45,309 nucleotides of DNA from DATKZH01 sp964475955. GTDB lineage: Bacteria > Planctomycetota > Planctomycetia > Pirellulales > Thermoguttaceae. The position numbers and the translations under genes were made by a program. Where the stretch lies: positions 1 through 45,309 of the forward strand of contig CAYYZY010000049.1 of the NCBI GenBank assembly GCA_964475955.1, read 5' to 3'. How positions within the stretch are numbered: position 1 is the first letter of the stretch; each line of letters begins with the position of its first letter. The notes beneath the pieces are model-generated. The model worked only from the letters and a program-made list of their open reading frames with translations. It did not search any database and had not been told where the DNA came from. Positions 33,201 through 40,249 of this stretch are shown one piece after another.

Positions 33201-33637
33201 CCGCCCTGGAGTACCACCTGTTCGGCGTGCCCAAGGAGCCGGAACTGGTGACCACGGGCAAGCCGAGGAGGCGCTGGCTGCCCGCGCCCGGCCACCCGGT
33301 CTACGACTGGTCGGAAGAGGTTCCGCTTCTGGGCCGGGCGCTGGTGATGGCCGGCGATCGGCTCTTCGTGGCGGGCCCGCCCGACGTGGTCGACACCGAA
33401 CAGACGCAGCTTCGCGTCGACGCCCCCGAGACTCGCGCCCGACTGGCCGCCCAGGCCGCGGCGCTGGAAGGCACCAGCGGGGCCCTGCTTTGGGACGTCT
33501 CCGTGAAAGACGGCCGCAAGCTCGCCGAGTACGAACTGGAGACCCCGCTGGTGTTCGACGGCATGGCCGCGGCCGGCGGCCGGCTGTACGTGGCCACGGT
33601 CGACGGCCGGGTCGAGTGCCTGGGCGAGGCCCCGTGA
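30218..33637 (+). CDS. Exported methyltransferase-like/PQQ-type beta-propeller fusion
   Basis: An 1139-residue protein. Residues 1-29 are a signal peptide. Residues about 55-165 form a class I SAM-methyltransferase-like domain: the glycine-rich motif VHLGCGDGRLT (60-70) is intact and GLDVDP (83-88) supplies the expected acidic residue. From about residue 185 (DDWTHYLHDAGGNAV, WVGSPRWARHHDHMSS) the protein continues as PQQ-type propeller repeats in two blocks. The blocks are split near residues 655-682 by a Ser/Pro-rich segment encoded by a simple-sequence expansion. From memory, similar fusions occur in other Planctomycetes as large secreted propeller proteins of unknown function. A SAM-binding fold outside the cytoplasm is odd, so the domain may bind another ligand. 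AAGGGAGA precedes ATG 30218. Confidence 0.85.
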   Translation: MPRGKRVDGVLLLGVLVVAALLATAPARAADAAGPRGTPDDDDLATGLLEAAGVSGGLIVHLGCGDGRLTASLGSGPGRLVHGLDVDPQSVRAARERIRSVGRYGAVSVDRLVGPRLPYIDNLVNLVVAQELGEVAPDELTRVLAPNGVALVAVKGEPAAAIQGEKVEIAGTTWTRIVKPRPAEIDDWTHYLHDAGGNAVSQDEVVGPPRHLQWVGSPRWARHHDHMSSFNAMVSAGGRLFYVFDEGPTSAIQLPPRWSLVARDAFNGCILWKRRIDPWQIHLWNLKSGPAQLPRRLVAVDDTVYVPLGLDKPLSALDAATGRTLRTFPETEATEEVVFSEGVLFVVVNDEPTARPWSTVPRYETIAQVRAESERWAWDAPPRSLVALEAQTGKVLWKARTPVAPLTLAADGARVLLHDGDRVVCLDRTNGQRQWSSQPIARAEPMRSWFAPTLVVQDDVVLFAGGEKIVRHRGGQDSMTALDARTGEVLWTAEHPPSGYDSPEDVLVVDGLVWTAPMTNRRDTGEFTGRNLRTGEVERKFPADDGDHMPHHRCHRARATVNYILASRTGIEYVDLEAEHWNRNDWVRGACLYGIMPANGLTYAPHHSCACYIVAKLNGLIALAPARTAGESDEAEPKRARLERGPAYDALAASNSPTPSSQLPSPSSRLPSPDSPLPTPSAWPTYRHDAARSGRSAQALPEEMKQSWATTLGGRLSAPVVAEGKLFVAEIDAHTVHALDAASGKPAWSFTAGGRVDSPPTIWRGRVLFGSADGWVYCLRAADGALAWRFRAAPEEQRVVAWEQVESAWPLHGNVLVLDGEQGRDSGGDATVYCVAGRSMFLDGGMRLVRLDAATGRLVSETTLTHLHPETGEPLDADVTWPNLPVALPDVLSYDGKYVYMRSQRFDREGERIDVAPPTDYRDQTGDGAHLFCPTGFLDDAWWHRTYYLWGKNPISAAGGWFAAAYHAPAGRLLVCDDERVYGFGRKPKHFPSTTALEYHLFGVPKEPELVTTGKPRRRWLPAPGHPVYDWSEEVPLLGRALVMAGDRLFVAGPPDVVDTEQTQLRVDAPETRARLAAQAAALEGTSGALLWDVSVKDGRKLAEYELETPLVFDGMAAAGGRLYVATVDGRVECLGEAP
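32180..32262. repeat. In-frame CTCCCAACTCC-type simple-sequence expansion
   Basis: About 80 bp of imperfect repeats such as CTCCCAGCTCCCAACTCC, CTTCTCCCAGCTCCC and GACTCCCTTCTCCC, read in frame inside the propeller fusion gene. It encodes a Ser/Pro linker between two propeller blocks. Its base composition (C+T on the sense strand) is unlike the surrounding coding sequence. Confidence 0.7.
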
Positions 33638-33656
33638 CCCGATGGGGGGCTCCCCC

Positions 33657-33690
33657 CTCTCTCCGCGCCTTGGCGCCTTTGCGAGAGCCT
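33657..33690. repeat. CTTTGCG/CGCCTTTGCGAG repeat, copy 1
   Basis: The core CTTGGCGCCTTTGCGAGAGC recurs at 37843-37867 (same strand, one nearby difference) and, inverted, at 37707-37731. It lies just after the propeller fusion gene, in the convergent 91-bp gap before the glycosyltransferase stop. Confidence 0.7.
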
Positions 33691-33728
33691 TCCTCACGTC
33701 CCGGCTGCGTCCCGACCGGCGCACGACC

Positions 33729-34469
33729 TCACGACCTTCCCAGCAGATTGCGCAGTCCCAGGGCAAAGATGATCCCGAGCGCCGCGACCGCCTCGCGCGC
33801 GTTGATCTTCGAGCGCCCGGCCGTGCGGTCGACGAACACGATGGGCGTTTCCCCGAATCGGGCGCCGGCCCGTTTCAGGTGCCACAGGATCTCCTCCTGG
33901 AAGGAGTAGCCGCGCGAGCACACGCGATCGAAGTCGACCTGGGCGAGCACCTCGGTGCGGTAGCAGCGATACGCGCCGCTGCAATCTCTCGCTCTCAGGC
34001 CCAGCAGGCATCGGGCGTAGAGGTTCACGGCGCCGGACATCAGGCGCCGCCGCCACGGCCACCCTTCCACACCGCCCCCGGGAACGTAACGCGAGCCGAT
34101 CATCACGTCGACCGCCGGCCCGCCTTCCGGGTCCATGCCGGCCAAGAGGTCGGTCAGGTAGCGCGGCGGGTGGCTGAAGTCGGCGTCCATGTTGAGCACG
34201 TGCCGGTAGCCCCGCTCGATCGCGTACCGCATGCCGGCCATGGTGGCGGTTCCCAGCCCCAGCTTCCCCTCGCGATGCAGGCACGCGACGCGCGGGTCGG
34301 CGGCCGATCGCTCGTCGCACCAGCGCCCGGTGCCGTCGGGCGAGTTGTCGTCGATGACCAGAACGTCGACCTGCGGGGCGACCTCGAAAATGCCGTCCAC
34401 CAACCGCGGCAGGTTCTCGATCTCGTTGTAGGTGGCCAGGGTGACCAGCGTCTTCTCGTCATGCGACAT
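33729..34469 (-). CDS. Polyprenyl-phosphate glycosyltransferase (DPM1-like, family 2)
   Basis: A 246-residue protein of the length of bare DPM1-type enzymes. LVTLATYNEIENLPRLVDGI and VIDDNSPDGTG mark the nucleotide-sugar-binding half. The metal-binding motif is MDADFSHPP (about 93-101), and the segment DCSGAYRCYRTEVL is typical of polyprenol-phosphate mannosyltransferases. The acceptor-binding end is RSKINAREA. No membrane helices follow, in contrast to PMT/GtrB relatives. Reaction (inferred): GDP-mannose or UDP-glucose plus polyprenyl phosphate gives a lipid-linked sugar for protein or glycan glycosylation. I chose ATG 34469 because GGAGGTGTCGCG lies just upstream. It is co-directional with no neighbour and stands alone. 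Confidence 0.92.
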   Translation of the reverse strand: MSHDEKTLVTLATYNEIENLPRLVDGIFEVAPQVDVLVIDDNSPDGTGRWCDERSAADPRVACLHREGKLGLGTATMAGMRYAIERGYRHVLNMDADFSHPPRYLTDLLAGMDPEGGPAVDVMIGSRYVPGGGVEGWPWRRRLMSGAVNLYARCLLGLRARDCSGAYRCYRTEVLAQVDFDRVCSRGYSFQEEILWHLKRAGARFGETPIVFVDRTAGRSKINAREAVAALGIIFALGLRNLLGRS

Positions 34470-34528
34470 CGCGACACCTCCGGCCCGTTCCGCGGCCACT
34501 TCTACGATCCCCCCTCGCCCAACTTGCG

Positions 34529-34549
34529 GGACGGAATACGATTCCGTCC
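34529..34549. repeat. GGACGGAA hairpin, copy 2
   Basis: Arms GGACGGAA (34529-34536) and TTCCGTCC (34542-34549) with five bases between, matching the hairpin at 15585-15607 in arm sequence and spacer length. It lies upstream of the glycosyltransferase gene, in the 393-bp divergent gap 34470-34862. Confidence 0.55.
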
Positions 34550-34711
34550 TACACGGTGCGGCCGGTTCACTCGGTCGAAATCGATCGGCCCCGCGCCTCC
34601 GAAAGGCCGAATTCTAGCAAATGGCCCGGCCGCGACGAACCGGGGCTCGGGCGTACTGTCAAGCTCCGCACGGGCGAGCATCCTGTTCATGCGCGAATCG
34701 GCCGGGGTTTC

Positions 34712-34740
34712 TTGTCGTCGCTTGGTCGTTTGCCTACAAT
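34712..34740 (+). promoter_or_regulatory. Promoter upstream of the YkgJ-type gene and hisS
   Basis: TTGTCG at 34712-34717, a 17-nt spacer, and TACAAT at 34735-34740 (five of six consensus). It would give a leader of about 115 nt that includes a direct repeat of AACGATACCCCA near 34811-34833. A promoter of the same layout (TTGTCG-17-TACCAT) lies at 36970-36998. Confidence 0.55.
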
Positions 34741-34862
34741 AGCGGGCTCCGTTGTGCTCCGGGGGGCGCCGTAGCACGGCGAACGGTTTCCGCACCCCCA
34801 ACCAATGAGCAACGATACCCCATAACGATACCCCACAAACGACGCTTGGGAAGGCCGACGTG

Positions 34863-35309
34863 ATGGCAACCGTAACCAGCCCCCTTCGAGTGCGCCCGCG
34901 CGAGAAGCCCCATCGCGAAGACCTGGCCCCGGGCGCGAACCTGTGCGAGTATTGCACGGCCAAGTGCTGTCGTTACTTCGCCCTGCCCATCGAGGAGCCG
35001 ACCGGTTGGAAGGATTTCGAGTTCATCCGCTGGTACCTGCTTCACGATCGGGCTACGGTGTTCATCGAGGACGACGTGTGGTACCTGCTGGTCCACACCA
35101 AGTGCAAGCATCTCCGCGACGACAATCTCTGCGGCATCTACGAAACCCGGCCGCAGATCTGCCGCGATTACAGCACGAAGCGGTGCGAATATGAGGACGA
35201 TTGGGTCTACGACCACTACTTCGAGACCCCCGAGCAGATCGAAGAGTACGCCGAGGGCGTGCTGGGGCCTCGCAAGGGGCGGGATTTCCGCAGCCCCCGG
35301 CCGAAGTAG
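34863..35309 (+). CDS. YkgJ-family cysteine-cluster protein
   Basis: A 148-residue protein with the cysteine pattern of the YkgJ (CxxCxxCC) family. Here it reads LCEYCTAKCC near residues 27-36, then KCKHL, LCGIYETRPQICRDYS and KRCEYEDD, giving eight cysteines that probably bind Zn or an iron-sulfur cluster. The function of this family is not established. A GTG lies directly before the ATG, so the start could be 34860; GGGAAGG precedes both. It is the first gene after the promoter at 34712-34740 and hisS begins 72 bp downstream in the same direction, so they are probably cotranscribed. Confidence 0.88.
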   Translation: MATVTSPLRVRPREKPHREDLAPGANLCEYCTAKCCRYFALPIEEPTGWKDFEFIRWYLLHDRATVFIEDDVWYLLVHTKCKHLRDDNLCGIYETRPQICRDYSTKRCEYEDDWVYDHYFETPEQIEEYAEGVLGPRKGRDFRSPRPK

Positions 35310-35381
35310 TCGATCGCCCGGCGTCGCAGCTCCCGAAGTGCCGCAGTTACCCTTCACCGCGCCCCCCACCCTCCACTGATC

Positions 35382-36725
35382 GTGAGCCGACCGAAACGCA
35401 TCCCCCCCCGCACGCTCAAGGGGTTCCGCGACTACCCGCCCGAGGCGATGATCCCGCGCGAGCGCCTGATCGACACGGCCCGCCGGGTGTACCGTTCGTA
35501 CGGCTTCAGCCCCATCGACACCCCCGCCCTGGAGTACCTGGAGGTCCTGGCGGGCAAGGGGAGCGAAGAGACCGACAAGCAGCTCTACAAGTTCCAGGAC
35601 CAGGGCGATCGGTGGGTCGGCCTGCGGTTCGACCTGACCGTCCCCTTCGCCCGGTTCGCGGCCCAGCACATCGCCGAGTTGGGCACCCCGCTGAAGCGTT
35701 ACCACATCGCCGCGGTTTGGCGGGGCGAGAGCCCGCAGCGTGGCCGCTTCCGCGAGTTCATGCAGTGCGATTTCGACACCATCGGCACGCGCTCCGTCGC
35801 GGCCGACGCCGAGATCGCCCTGGTGATCCACGACCTCTTCCGCGCGATCGGCTTCGACGACTTCACCATCCGGCTGAACAACCGCCAGGTGCTCACCGGC
35901 CTGCTGGAGCGGCTCGCGCTGGCCGACCGGGCCACGCCCGTGCTCCGCGCGCTCGACAAGCTGGCCAAGATCGGGCCCGACGCGGTCGTCGAGGAGATGA
36001 AGGCCACGGCCGAGGCGACCGACGACCAGGCCCGCGAGGTGCTCCGGCTGGCCTCGCTCACCGGGACCAACGACGAGGTGCTCCGCCAGCTCGATCCGCT
36101 CGTGGCGGGAAGCGAAACGGGCCAGGCCGGCGTGGCCCGGCTCGCGGAGCTGCTGGCCGCCGTGCGCGCCGGCGGCGTGCCCGAGGCGTGTGCGAAGCTC
36201 GACGTCTCCATCGCCCGGGGGCTCGACTACTACACGGGCACGGTGTTTGAGACTTTCCTCGACGCGCTTCCCGGCATTGGGAGCGTCTGCTCGGGGGGGC
36301 GGTACGACAACCTGGCGGGCCTGTACACGAGCCAGGAGCTGCCGGGCGTGGGGGCGTCGCTCGGGCTCGACCGCCTGCTGGCGGCGATGGAGGAGCTGGG
36401 CATGATCGAGAAGGTGGCCACGCCCGCCCCCGTCTTCATCGCCTACTTCGACAAGAACCGGCTGGCCGACTACCTCCAGCTCGCCGCGGCGATTCGGGCG
36501 GCGGGGATCGGCGTCGAGGTGTACCCCGACCCGAAGAAGCTCGGCCAGCAGCTCAAGTACGCCGACCGCCGCGGCCACCGCGTGGCGCTGATCGCCGGGG
36601 AAAACGAGTTCACGGCCGGCAGGTGCCAGATCAAAGACCTCCAGGAGGCCGAACAGCACGACGTGCCCCTGGAGGAGGATGCCGCGAGCATCATCGCGGC
36701 GGTGCAGGGCATTCTGGGCGATTGA
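35382..36725 (+). CDS. hisS: Histidine--tRNA ligase
   Basis: A 447-residue class II aminoacyl-tRNA synthetase charging tRNA-His in the cytoplasm. Motif 1 region PLEYLEVLAGKGSEETDKQLYKF-like sequence follows the N-terminal GFRDYPPEAM. Motif 2 is visible as WRGESPQRGRFREFMQCDFD. The HisRS-specific motif is IARGLDYYTGTVFE, and motif 3 is GVGASLGLDRL. The C-terminal anticodon-binding domain starts near VATPAPVFIAYFD and ends in LIAGENEF and the INV-like strand region. It starts with GTG at 35382; no clear ribosome binding site is seen, consistent with readthrough from the preceding gene. A MITE-like inverted repeat begins 27 bp after its stop. Confidence 0.95.
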   Translation: MSRPKRIPPRTLKGFRDYPPEAMIPRERLIDTARRVYRSYGFSPIDTPALEYLEVLAGKGSEETDKQLYKFQDQGDRWVGLRFDLTVPFARFAAQHIAELGTPLKRYHIAAVWRGESPQRGRFREFMQCDFDTIGTRSVAADAEIALVIHDLFRAIGFDDFTIRLNNRQVLTGLLERLALADRATPVLRALDKLAKIGPDAVVEEMKATAEATDDQAREVLRLASLTGTNDEVLRQLDPLVAGSETGQAGVARLAELLAAVRAGGVPEACAKLDVSIARGLDYYTGTVFETFLDALPGIGSVCSGGRYDNLAGLYTSQELPGVGASLGLDRLLAAMEELGMIEKVATPAPVFIAYFDKNRLADYLQLAAAIRAAGIGVEVYPDPKKLGQQLKYADRRGHRVALIAGENEFTAGRCQIKDLQEAEQHDVPLEEDAASIIAAVQGILGD

Positions 36726-36752
36726 CCCGGCTCGGCGCTCTCTCTTGCAGGT

Positions 36753-36894
36753 CGTAGGTTATGCTTCAGCATATCCATCCGTCGCCTGCCCCCTTCGTCT
36801 TCGCGTTCCCAGTTGATCTTGGCGGAATGGGGTCGCAAGCTGGAGCTTGGCGATCAGCGTGTAAGTCGTTTGATATGCTGAAGCATAACCTACG
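36753..36894. mobile_element. MITE-like element with 23-bp terminal inverted repeats
   Basis: Perfect 23-bp inverted repeats (36753-36775 and 36872-36894) bound a 142-bp unit. Each arm contains a small hairpin (TATGC-TTCA-GCATA). The interior holds no gene. It sits right after hisS, with an apparent gene remnant at its right edge. No target duplication of more than two bases is obvious, so it may be a palindromic repeat and not a transposed unit. Confidence 0.55.
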
Positions 36895-36956
36895 AATGCT
36901 ACTACCCCTTCCTGGGACCGTACCGCGAGCCGTTCGTCGTGCCCGACGAGGTGTAG
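36888..36956 (+). pseudogene. Possible 3' gene remnant beside the MITE-like element
   Basis: Immediately beyond the inverted repeat is an open stretch that ends in TAG at 36954-36956 and reads CYYPFLGPYREPFVVPDEV. The amino acid composition and codon use look like the end of a real protein and not like random intergenic DNA. In this frame a stop lies inside the repeat arm (36879-36881), so no start or complete gene is present. It may be the 3' end of a gene cut off by the element, or a chance reading frame. Confidence 0.3.
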
Positions 36957-36969
36957 CGGGCGGGGCCCC

Positions 36970-36998
36970 TTGTCGCGGGGGCGGGGTGGGGCTACCAT
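36970..36998 (+). promoter_or_regulatory. Promoter of the HYExAFE gene
   Basis: TTGTCG at 36970-36975, 17 nt, and TACCAT at 36993-36998, 65 bp before the start codon. The layout matches the promoter at 34712-34740. Confidence 0.4.
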
Positions 36999-37062
36999 CG
37001 GGGCGTCTTGCGGCGTGTGTTCGCCGTGATGCTGCGCGTCGGCGACCAGCGGCAATCGACCC

Positions 37063-37599
37063 ATGGCCAACCGCGACAACCACTACGAGGCGGCCTTCGA
37101 GGCGTACCTGCGCTGGCGGGGGATCCCCTACGTCGCCGTCGACGAGGCCCGGCGAAGCGTTCTGGCCGACGGGCGGTCGATCAAGTCGCTCGACTTCCTC
37201 GTCTCATCGCCGGGCCGGATCACGTGGCTGATCGACGTCAAGGGCCGCCGCTTCCCGAGCGGGGACGAAACGAAGCAATACTGGAAGAACTGGTCGCCGC
37301 GCGAGGACCTCGAGAGCCTGGCCCAGTGGGAGGCCGTTTTCGGGGAGCGTTTTCGCGCGCTCTTGGCGTTCGCCTACAACATCGTGGGCGACCGGGCGCC
37401 GCTCGGGCCGGAGCAGTTGTTCGAGCATCGCGGGGCGCTTTACGGCTTCGTGGGGATCGAGCTCTCGTCGTACGCGGCCCTTGCGCGCCCGATCTCTCCG
37501 AGTTGGGACACGGTGGCGATGCCCACCGCCGACTTCCGCCGCTTGGCGCGCCCCATCGAGGCGTTTCTTCCCACGGCCCCGCCGGAGCACGCCGTCTGA
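37063..37599 (+). CDS. HYExAFE-family protein, PD-(D/E)XK nuclease-like
   Basis: A 178-residue protein whose N-terminus carries the HYEAAFE signature (residues 7-13) of a planctomycetal family of unknown function. A likely nuclease core is visible: Glu in HYEAAFE, Asp44 in SLDFLV, and Asp58-Val-Lys60 in WLIDVKGRRF. This is the E...D...(D/E)xK spacing of PD-(D/E)XK nucleases, including the basic stretch after the motif. Expected substrate: DNA, but activity is untested. It is not next to a methylase or to repair genes, so it is not an obvious restriction enzyme. It is followed by a repeat-rich 516-bp gap. Confidence 0.8.
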   Translation: MANRDNHYEAAFEAYLRWRGIPYVAVDEARRSVLADGRSIKSLDFLVSSPGRITWLIDVKGRRFPSGDETKQYWKNWSPREDLESLAQWEAVFGERFRALLAFAYNIVGDRAPLGPEQLFEHRGALYGFVGIELSSYAALARPISPSWDTVAMPTADFRRLARPIEAFLPTAPPEHAV

Positions 37600-37706
37600 G
37601 CGGCCCGATTGCAGACGTGGCACAAGAGCAGCCGACCCGGTAGGGGGGGGTCGGGGTACGAGACCCACGCCCGCTGGCTTTCTCTCCGCGCACGGCATCA
37701 AAGGAT

Positions 37707-37869
37707 CTCGCAAAGGCGCCAAGGCGCAAAGTGGCAACTATCTAGAGCGAAATACGTCTACCGGCCCTTTCTGGTCCGGGCGATTCCCGGTAGATCACGG
37801 GCCATTAGCACCACGAGAGAGGTGGTCCCTTCCCTCTTCCCCCTTTGCGTCTTGGCGCCTTTGCGAGAG
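37707..37869. repeat. CTTTGCG/CGCCTTTGCGAG repeats, copies 2 and 3 (inverted pair)
   Basis: CTCGCAAAGGCGCCAAGGCGCAAAG at 37707-37731 and its near-complement (24 of 25) at 37843-37867 form an inverted pair about 110 bp apart; a third copy is at 33657-33690. Between them lies a further pair, TCTACCGG and CCGGTAGA. The whole gap 37600-38115 has no gene. Confidence 0.75.
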
Positions 37870-38022
37870 CCCCCCCTTTTCCCGTCCTTCGAGGCCCGTC
37901 GCCGGCTGGGGGGCACGAAAGGAAAGCGGCGAGGATTCGCCAAAGCCGGGCGAGTCCGGGGGGGGTCGCGGTCGCGAACGGCAAAATCCGTGCAAGTTCG
38001 GGAAATCGGTTCAAGAAGGGGG

Positions 38023-38051
38023 TTGCGGCGGTTCGGCCGGGCGGCTATCGT
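38023..38051 (+). promoter_or_regulatory. Candidate promoter of the DUF1559 gene
   Basis: TTGCGG at 38023-38028, 17 nt, and TATCGT at 38046-38051. Both boxes are imperfect, but the position is right, 65 bp before the start. Confidence 0.3.
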
Positions 38052-38115
38052 GGGCGTATTACGAATCTGAAAAACATAACACCCTCTTGCTGCCCCCCAA
38101 CAGAAGGAGGCTTCC

Positions 38116-39123
38116 ATGGCTGCCCGACGCCCGAGGCATGGATTCACGCTTGTCGAGCTGCTGGTGGTGATCGCCATCATCGGGATCCTCATCGCCCTGC
38201 TGTTGCCGGCGGTGCAGGCGGCGCGCGAGGCCGCGCGGCGCATGAGCTGCACGAACAACCTGAAGCAGATCGGCCTGGCGATGCACAATTTCCACGACAG
38301 CCGCAAGCAGTTCCCCTGCGGCTGGCCGCGCCGCGTCTGCGACGATTACCCGAGCATTCCTCCGCATCTTTACCGTTGGTCCGTGCTGGCCGTGACCACG
38401 CCGTACATGGAGCAGTACGCAATCTACGACGCCATCGACCTCGAAGTCCCCCTGTTCGGCCACACGGGCAATTACAGTATCTATGGATATGGAGTCCACC
38501 CGGACAACGCGCAGGCGGTCGCGCAGGTCGTGCAGCCCTTTCTCTGCCCCAGCGACAAGGCGCGGGTGCTCGAGGAGGGATTCGGACCGACGAATTACAA
38601 GTGGTGCCGTGGAAGCGGGCGCAACGGGGGCGCCAACGCGGACGCGGACGGTGTGTTCACGCTTGAACCGAAGATCCGCTTCGCCGACGTGATCGACGGC
38701 ACGAGCAACACGGCCATGTTCTCCGAGAGCACGCTGGGGCCCGGCGGCGCCCCGGGGGCCGTCGAGCCCTCCGGGACGTTGACCGAGGAGAACGCCGGCG
38801 AAGTGGTCGTCATCGTGTCGTCTGCACTGAGCGAGGCGACCTGCTCGGTACCGGGCACCACGGCCGCCTTGAACCGCGGAGCGAGGTGGGCCGACTCGTG
38901 GGTGTGCTACACGTCGTACGACCACTGGCTGCCGCCCAACTCGGCCGTTCCGGACTGCGGGTACCGGGCCCACGTGTGGCACGCCGCGCGAAGCCGCCAC
39001 CCCGGCGGCGCGAACTTCCTGTTGTGCGACGGTTCCGTCCGGTTCGTGAGCGAGACCGTCGACCTCGACACGTGGCGCGCCCTCGGTTCCCGCAACGGCC
39101 GCGAAGTCCTGGGGGAGTTCTGA
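38116..39123 (+). CDS. DUF1559 protein with prepilin-type N-terminus
   Basis: A 335-residue protein. The N-terminus is a type IV prepilin/pseudopilin signal (GFTLVELLVVIAIIGILIALLLPAVQ), with cleavage between Gly and Phe, then a conserved AAREAARRMSCTNNLKQIGLAMHNFHD. The C-terminal end HPGGANFLLCDGSVRFVSE is the H-x9-DG motif diagnostic of DUF1559. Planctomycetes encode many copies. They are thought to be secreted through or assembled by a type II/IV pilus-like machine, but their role is unknown. A GGAGG ribosome binding site lies 6 nt before ATG 38116. It is followed 112 bp later by the exported tetrapyrrole methylase. Confidence 0.96.
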   Translation: MAARRPRHGFTLVELLVVIAIIGILIALLLPAVQAAREAARRMSCTNNLKQIGLAMHNFHDSRKQFPCGWPRRVCDDYPSIPPHLYRWSVLAVTTPYMEQYAIYDAIDLEVPLFGHTGNYSIYGYGVHPDNAQAVAQVVQPFLCPSDKARVLEEGFGPTNYKWCRGSGRNGGANADADGVFTLEPKIRFADVIDGTSNTAMFSESTLGPGGAPGAVEPSGTLTEENAGEVVVIVSSALSEATCSVPGTTAALNRGARWADSWVCYTSYDHWLPPNSAVPDCGYRAHVWHAARSRHPGGANFLLCDGSVRFVSETVDLDTWRALGSRNGREVLGEF

Positions 39124-39235
39124 GCGCGCTCGATCGCCGCATTCGCCGACGGTGTCTTGCGGAGCCCCTTGACTCGGCCGCCAACGTGTCGGTCGCGGCT
39201 CCGCGTGTCCACTCATGCACGAAAGGCAACGCAAC

Positions 39236-40162
39236 ATGAAAACGGGTCTGTCACTCGCACGCTCGCTTCGGCTCCTGGTCCTCCTGCTGATCCCGGCGGT
39301 GACCGTGGCGGTTCCGAACGGGGCGCTGGCGGAAGTGCACGACGCGTCGCAGTTCTACCTCGTCGGCGTGGGGCCCGGCGATCCGGACCTGATCACCATG
39401 CGGGCACTCCGCGTGATCCGGGAAGCCGACGTCATCGTGTGCACCAACGCGCCGGAGAACGCGAAGCAGGAGCTTGCGGCGTATTTCGCTTTTGAGAAGA
39501 AGTTCGAGCGAGACATCCAGGGTAAAGAACTGGTGCACACCGACTGGTTCCTCACCCGATATTACGGCGAAGATGCCGCGATATACGAAGGGGAGAAGCT
39601 TCGCGAGTACCAGGAAGTCACCCGCAAACGAAACCGGGTGATCGCCAAACTGCGCAGAGCCATCGAAGAAGGAAAGACCGTAGCGGTGCTCAGCAAGGGC
39701 GACCCCCTGATCTACGGCCCTCACGCCTGGTACCTGGAGGAATTCGCGGATCTGGATCCCGTGGTGGTGCCCGGCGTGAGCAGTTTTAACGCCGCCAACG
39801 CCGCGCTGAAGACGAGCGTTACGAGCGGGCGGGGTACGAATTCGGTCATCCTCACGGCCGGATACGAGTCGCCCGACCGGTCCGACACGATCGAGGAGCT
39901 GTCGGCCCACCGCTGCACTATGGTGTTGTTCACGATGGGGACGCAACTGCCCGCGTGCATCCGCCGGTTGCGCGCGAACTACCCGGCCGAGACCCCCGTG
40001 GCGATCGTTATTCACGCGGGATACAAGGGGAAACAGGGGGTCATTCGCGGGACGCTCGGCTCGATCCTGGACGTGATCGGCGACCGGGAACTGCCGTTCG
40101 AGCACTTGATCTACGTGGGCGATTTCCTTTCTTGCGGCCGGAAGGGCGCCGATTCGGGATAG
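39236..40162 (+). CDS. Exported tetrapyrrole methylase (CobM/CbiF-like)
   Basis: A 308-residue protein with an N-terminal signal peptide (MKTGLSLARSLRLLVLLLIP...NGALA, cleavage near residue 32) fused to a complete corrin/porphyrin methylase domain. The SAM-binding region is YLVGVGPGDPDLIT (about 41-54), a loop LSKGDPLIYG (152-161) follows, and VVPGVSSFNAANAAL (177-191) is the third family motif; the arrangement resembles precorrin-4 C11-methyltransferases. Cytosolic homologues methylate the corrin ring in B12 synthesis. No other cobalamin gene is near, and an exported form is unexpected because SAM is cytosolic. The start is ATG 39236, supported by the signal peptide and a GAAAGG site. The DUF4198 gene follows 87 bp downstream in the same direction. 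Confidence 0.87.
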   Translation: MKTGLSLARSLRLLVLLLIPAVTVAVPNGALAEVHDASQFYLVGVGPGDPDLITMRALRVIREADVIVCTNAPENAKQELAAYFAFEKKFERDIQGKELVHTDWFLTRYYGEDAAIYEGEKLREYQEVTRKRNRVIAKLRRAIEEGKTVAVLSKGDPLIYGPHAWYLEEFADLDPVVVPGVSSFNAANAALKTSVTSGRGTNSVILTAGYESPDRSDTIEELSAHRCTMVLFTMGTQLPACIRRLRANYPAETPVAIVIHAGYKGKQGVIRGTLGSILDVIGDRELPFEHLIYVGDFLSCGRKGADSG

Positions 40163-40249
40163 CATAACCCCGTGCCGGGAGTCGCCGCACTACCACAAAG
40201 TAGCGTAACGTACGCATCAAACTCCGCCATCGGGAGAAGGAGAACGACC

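Noticed and set aside
33657..37869. Prophage or integrated element bounded by the CTTTGCG repeats
   Set aside because: The enclosed genes are housekeeping (hisS) or lineage-typical genes with no integrase or phage function, and the copies are short and of mixed orientation.
39124..40249. Cobalamin riboswitch before the exported methylase or DUF4198 gene
   Set aside because: No B12-box or riboswitch-like consensus is visible in the 112-bp and 87-bp upstream gaps, nor before the corrinoid protein.
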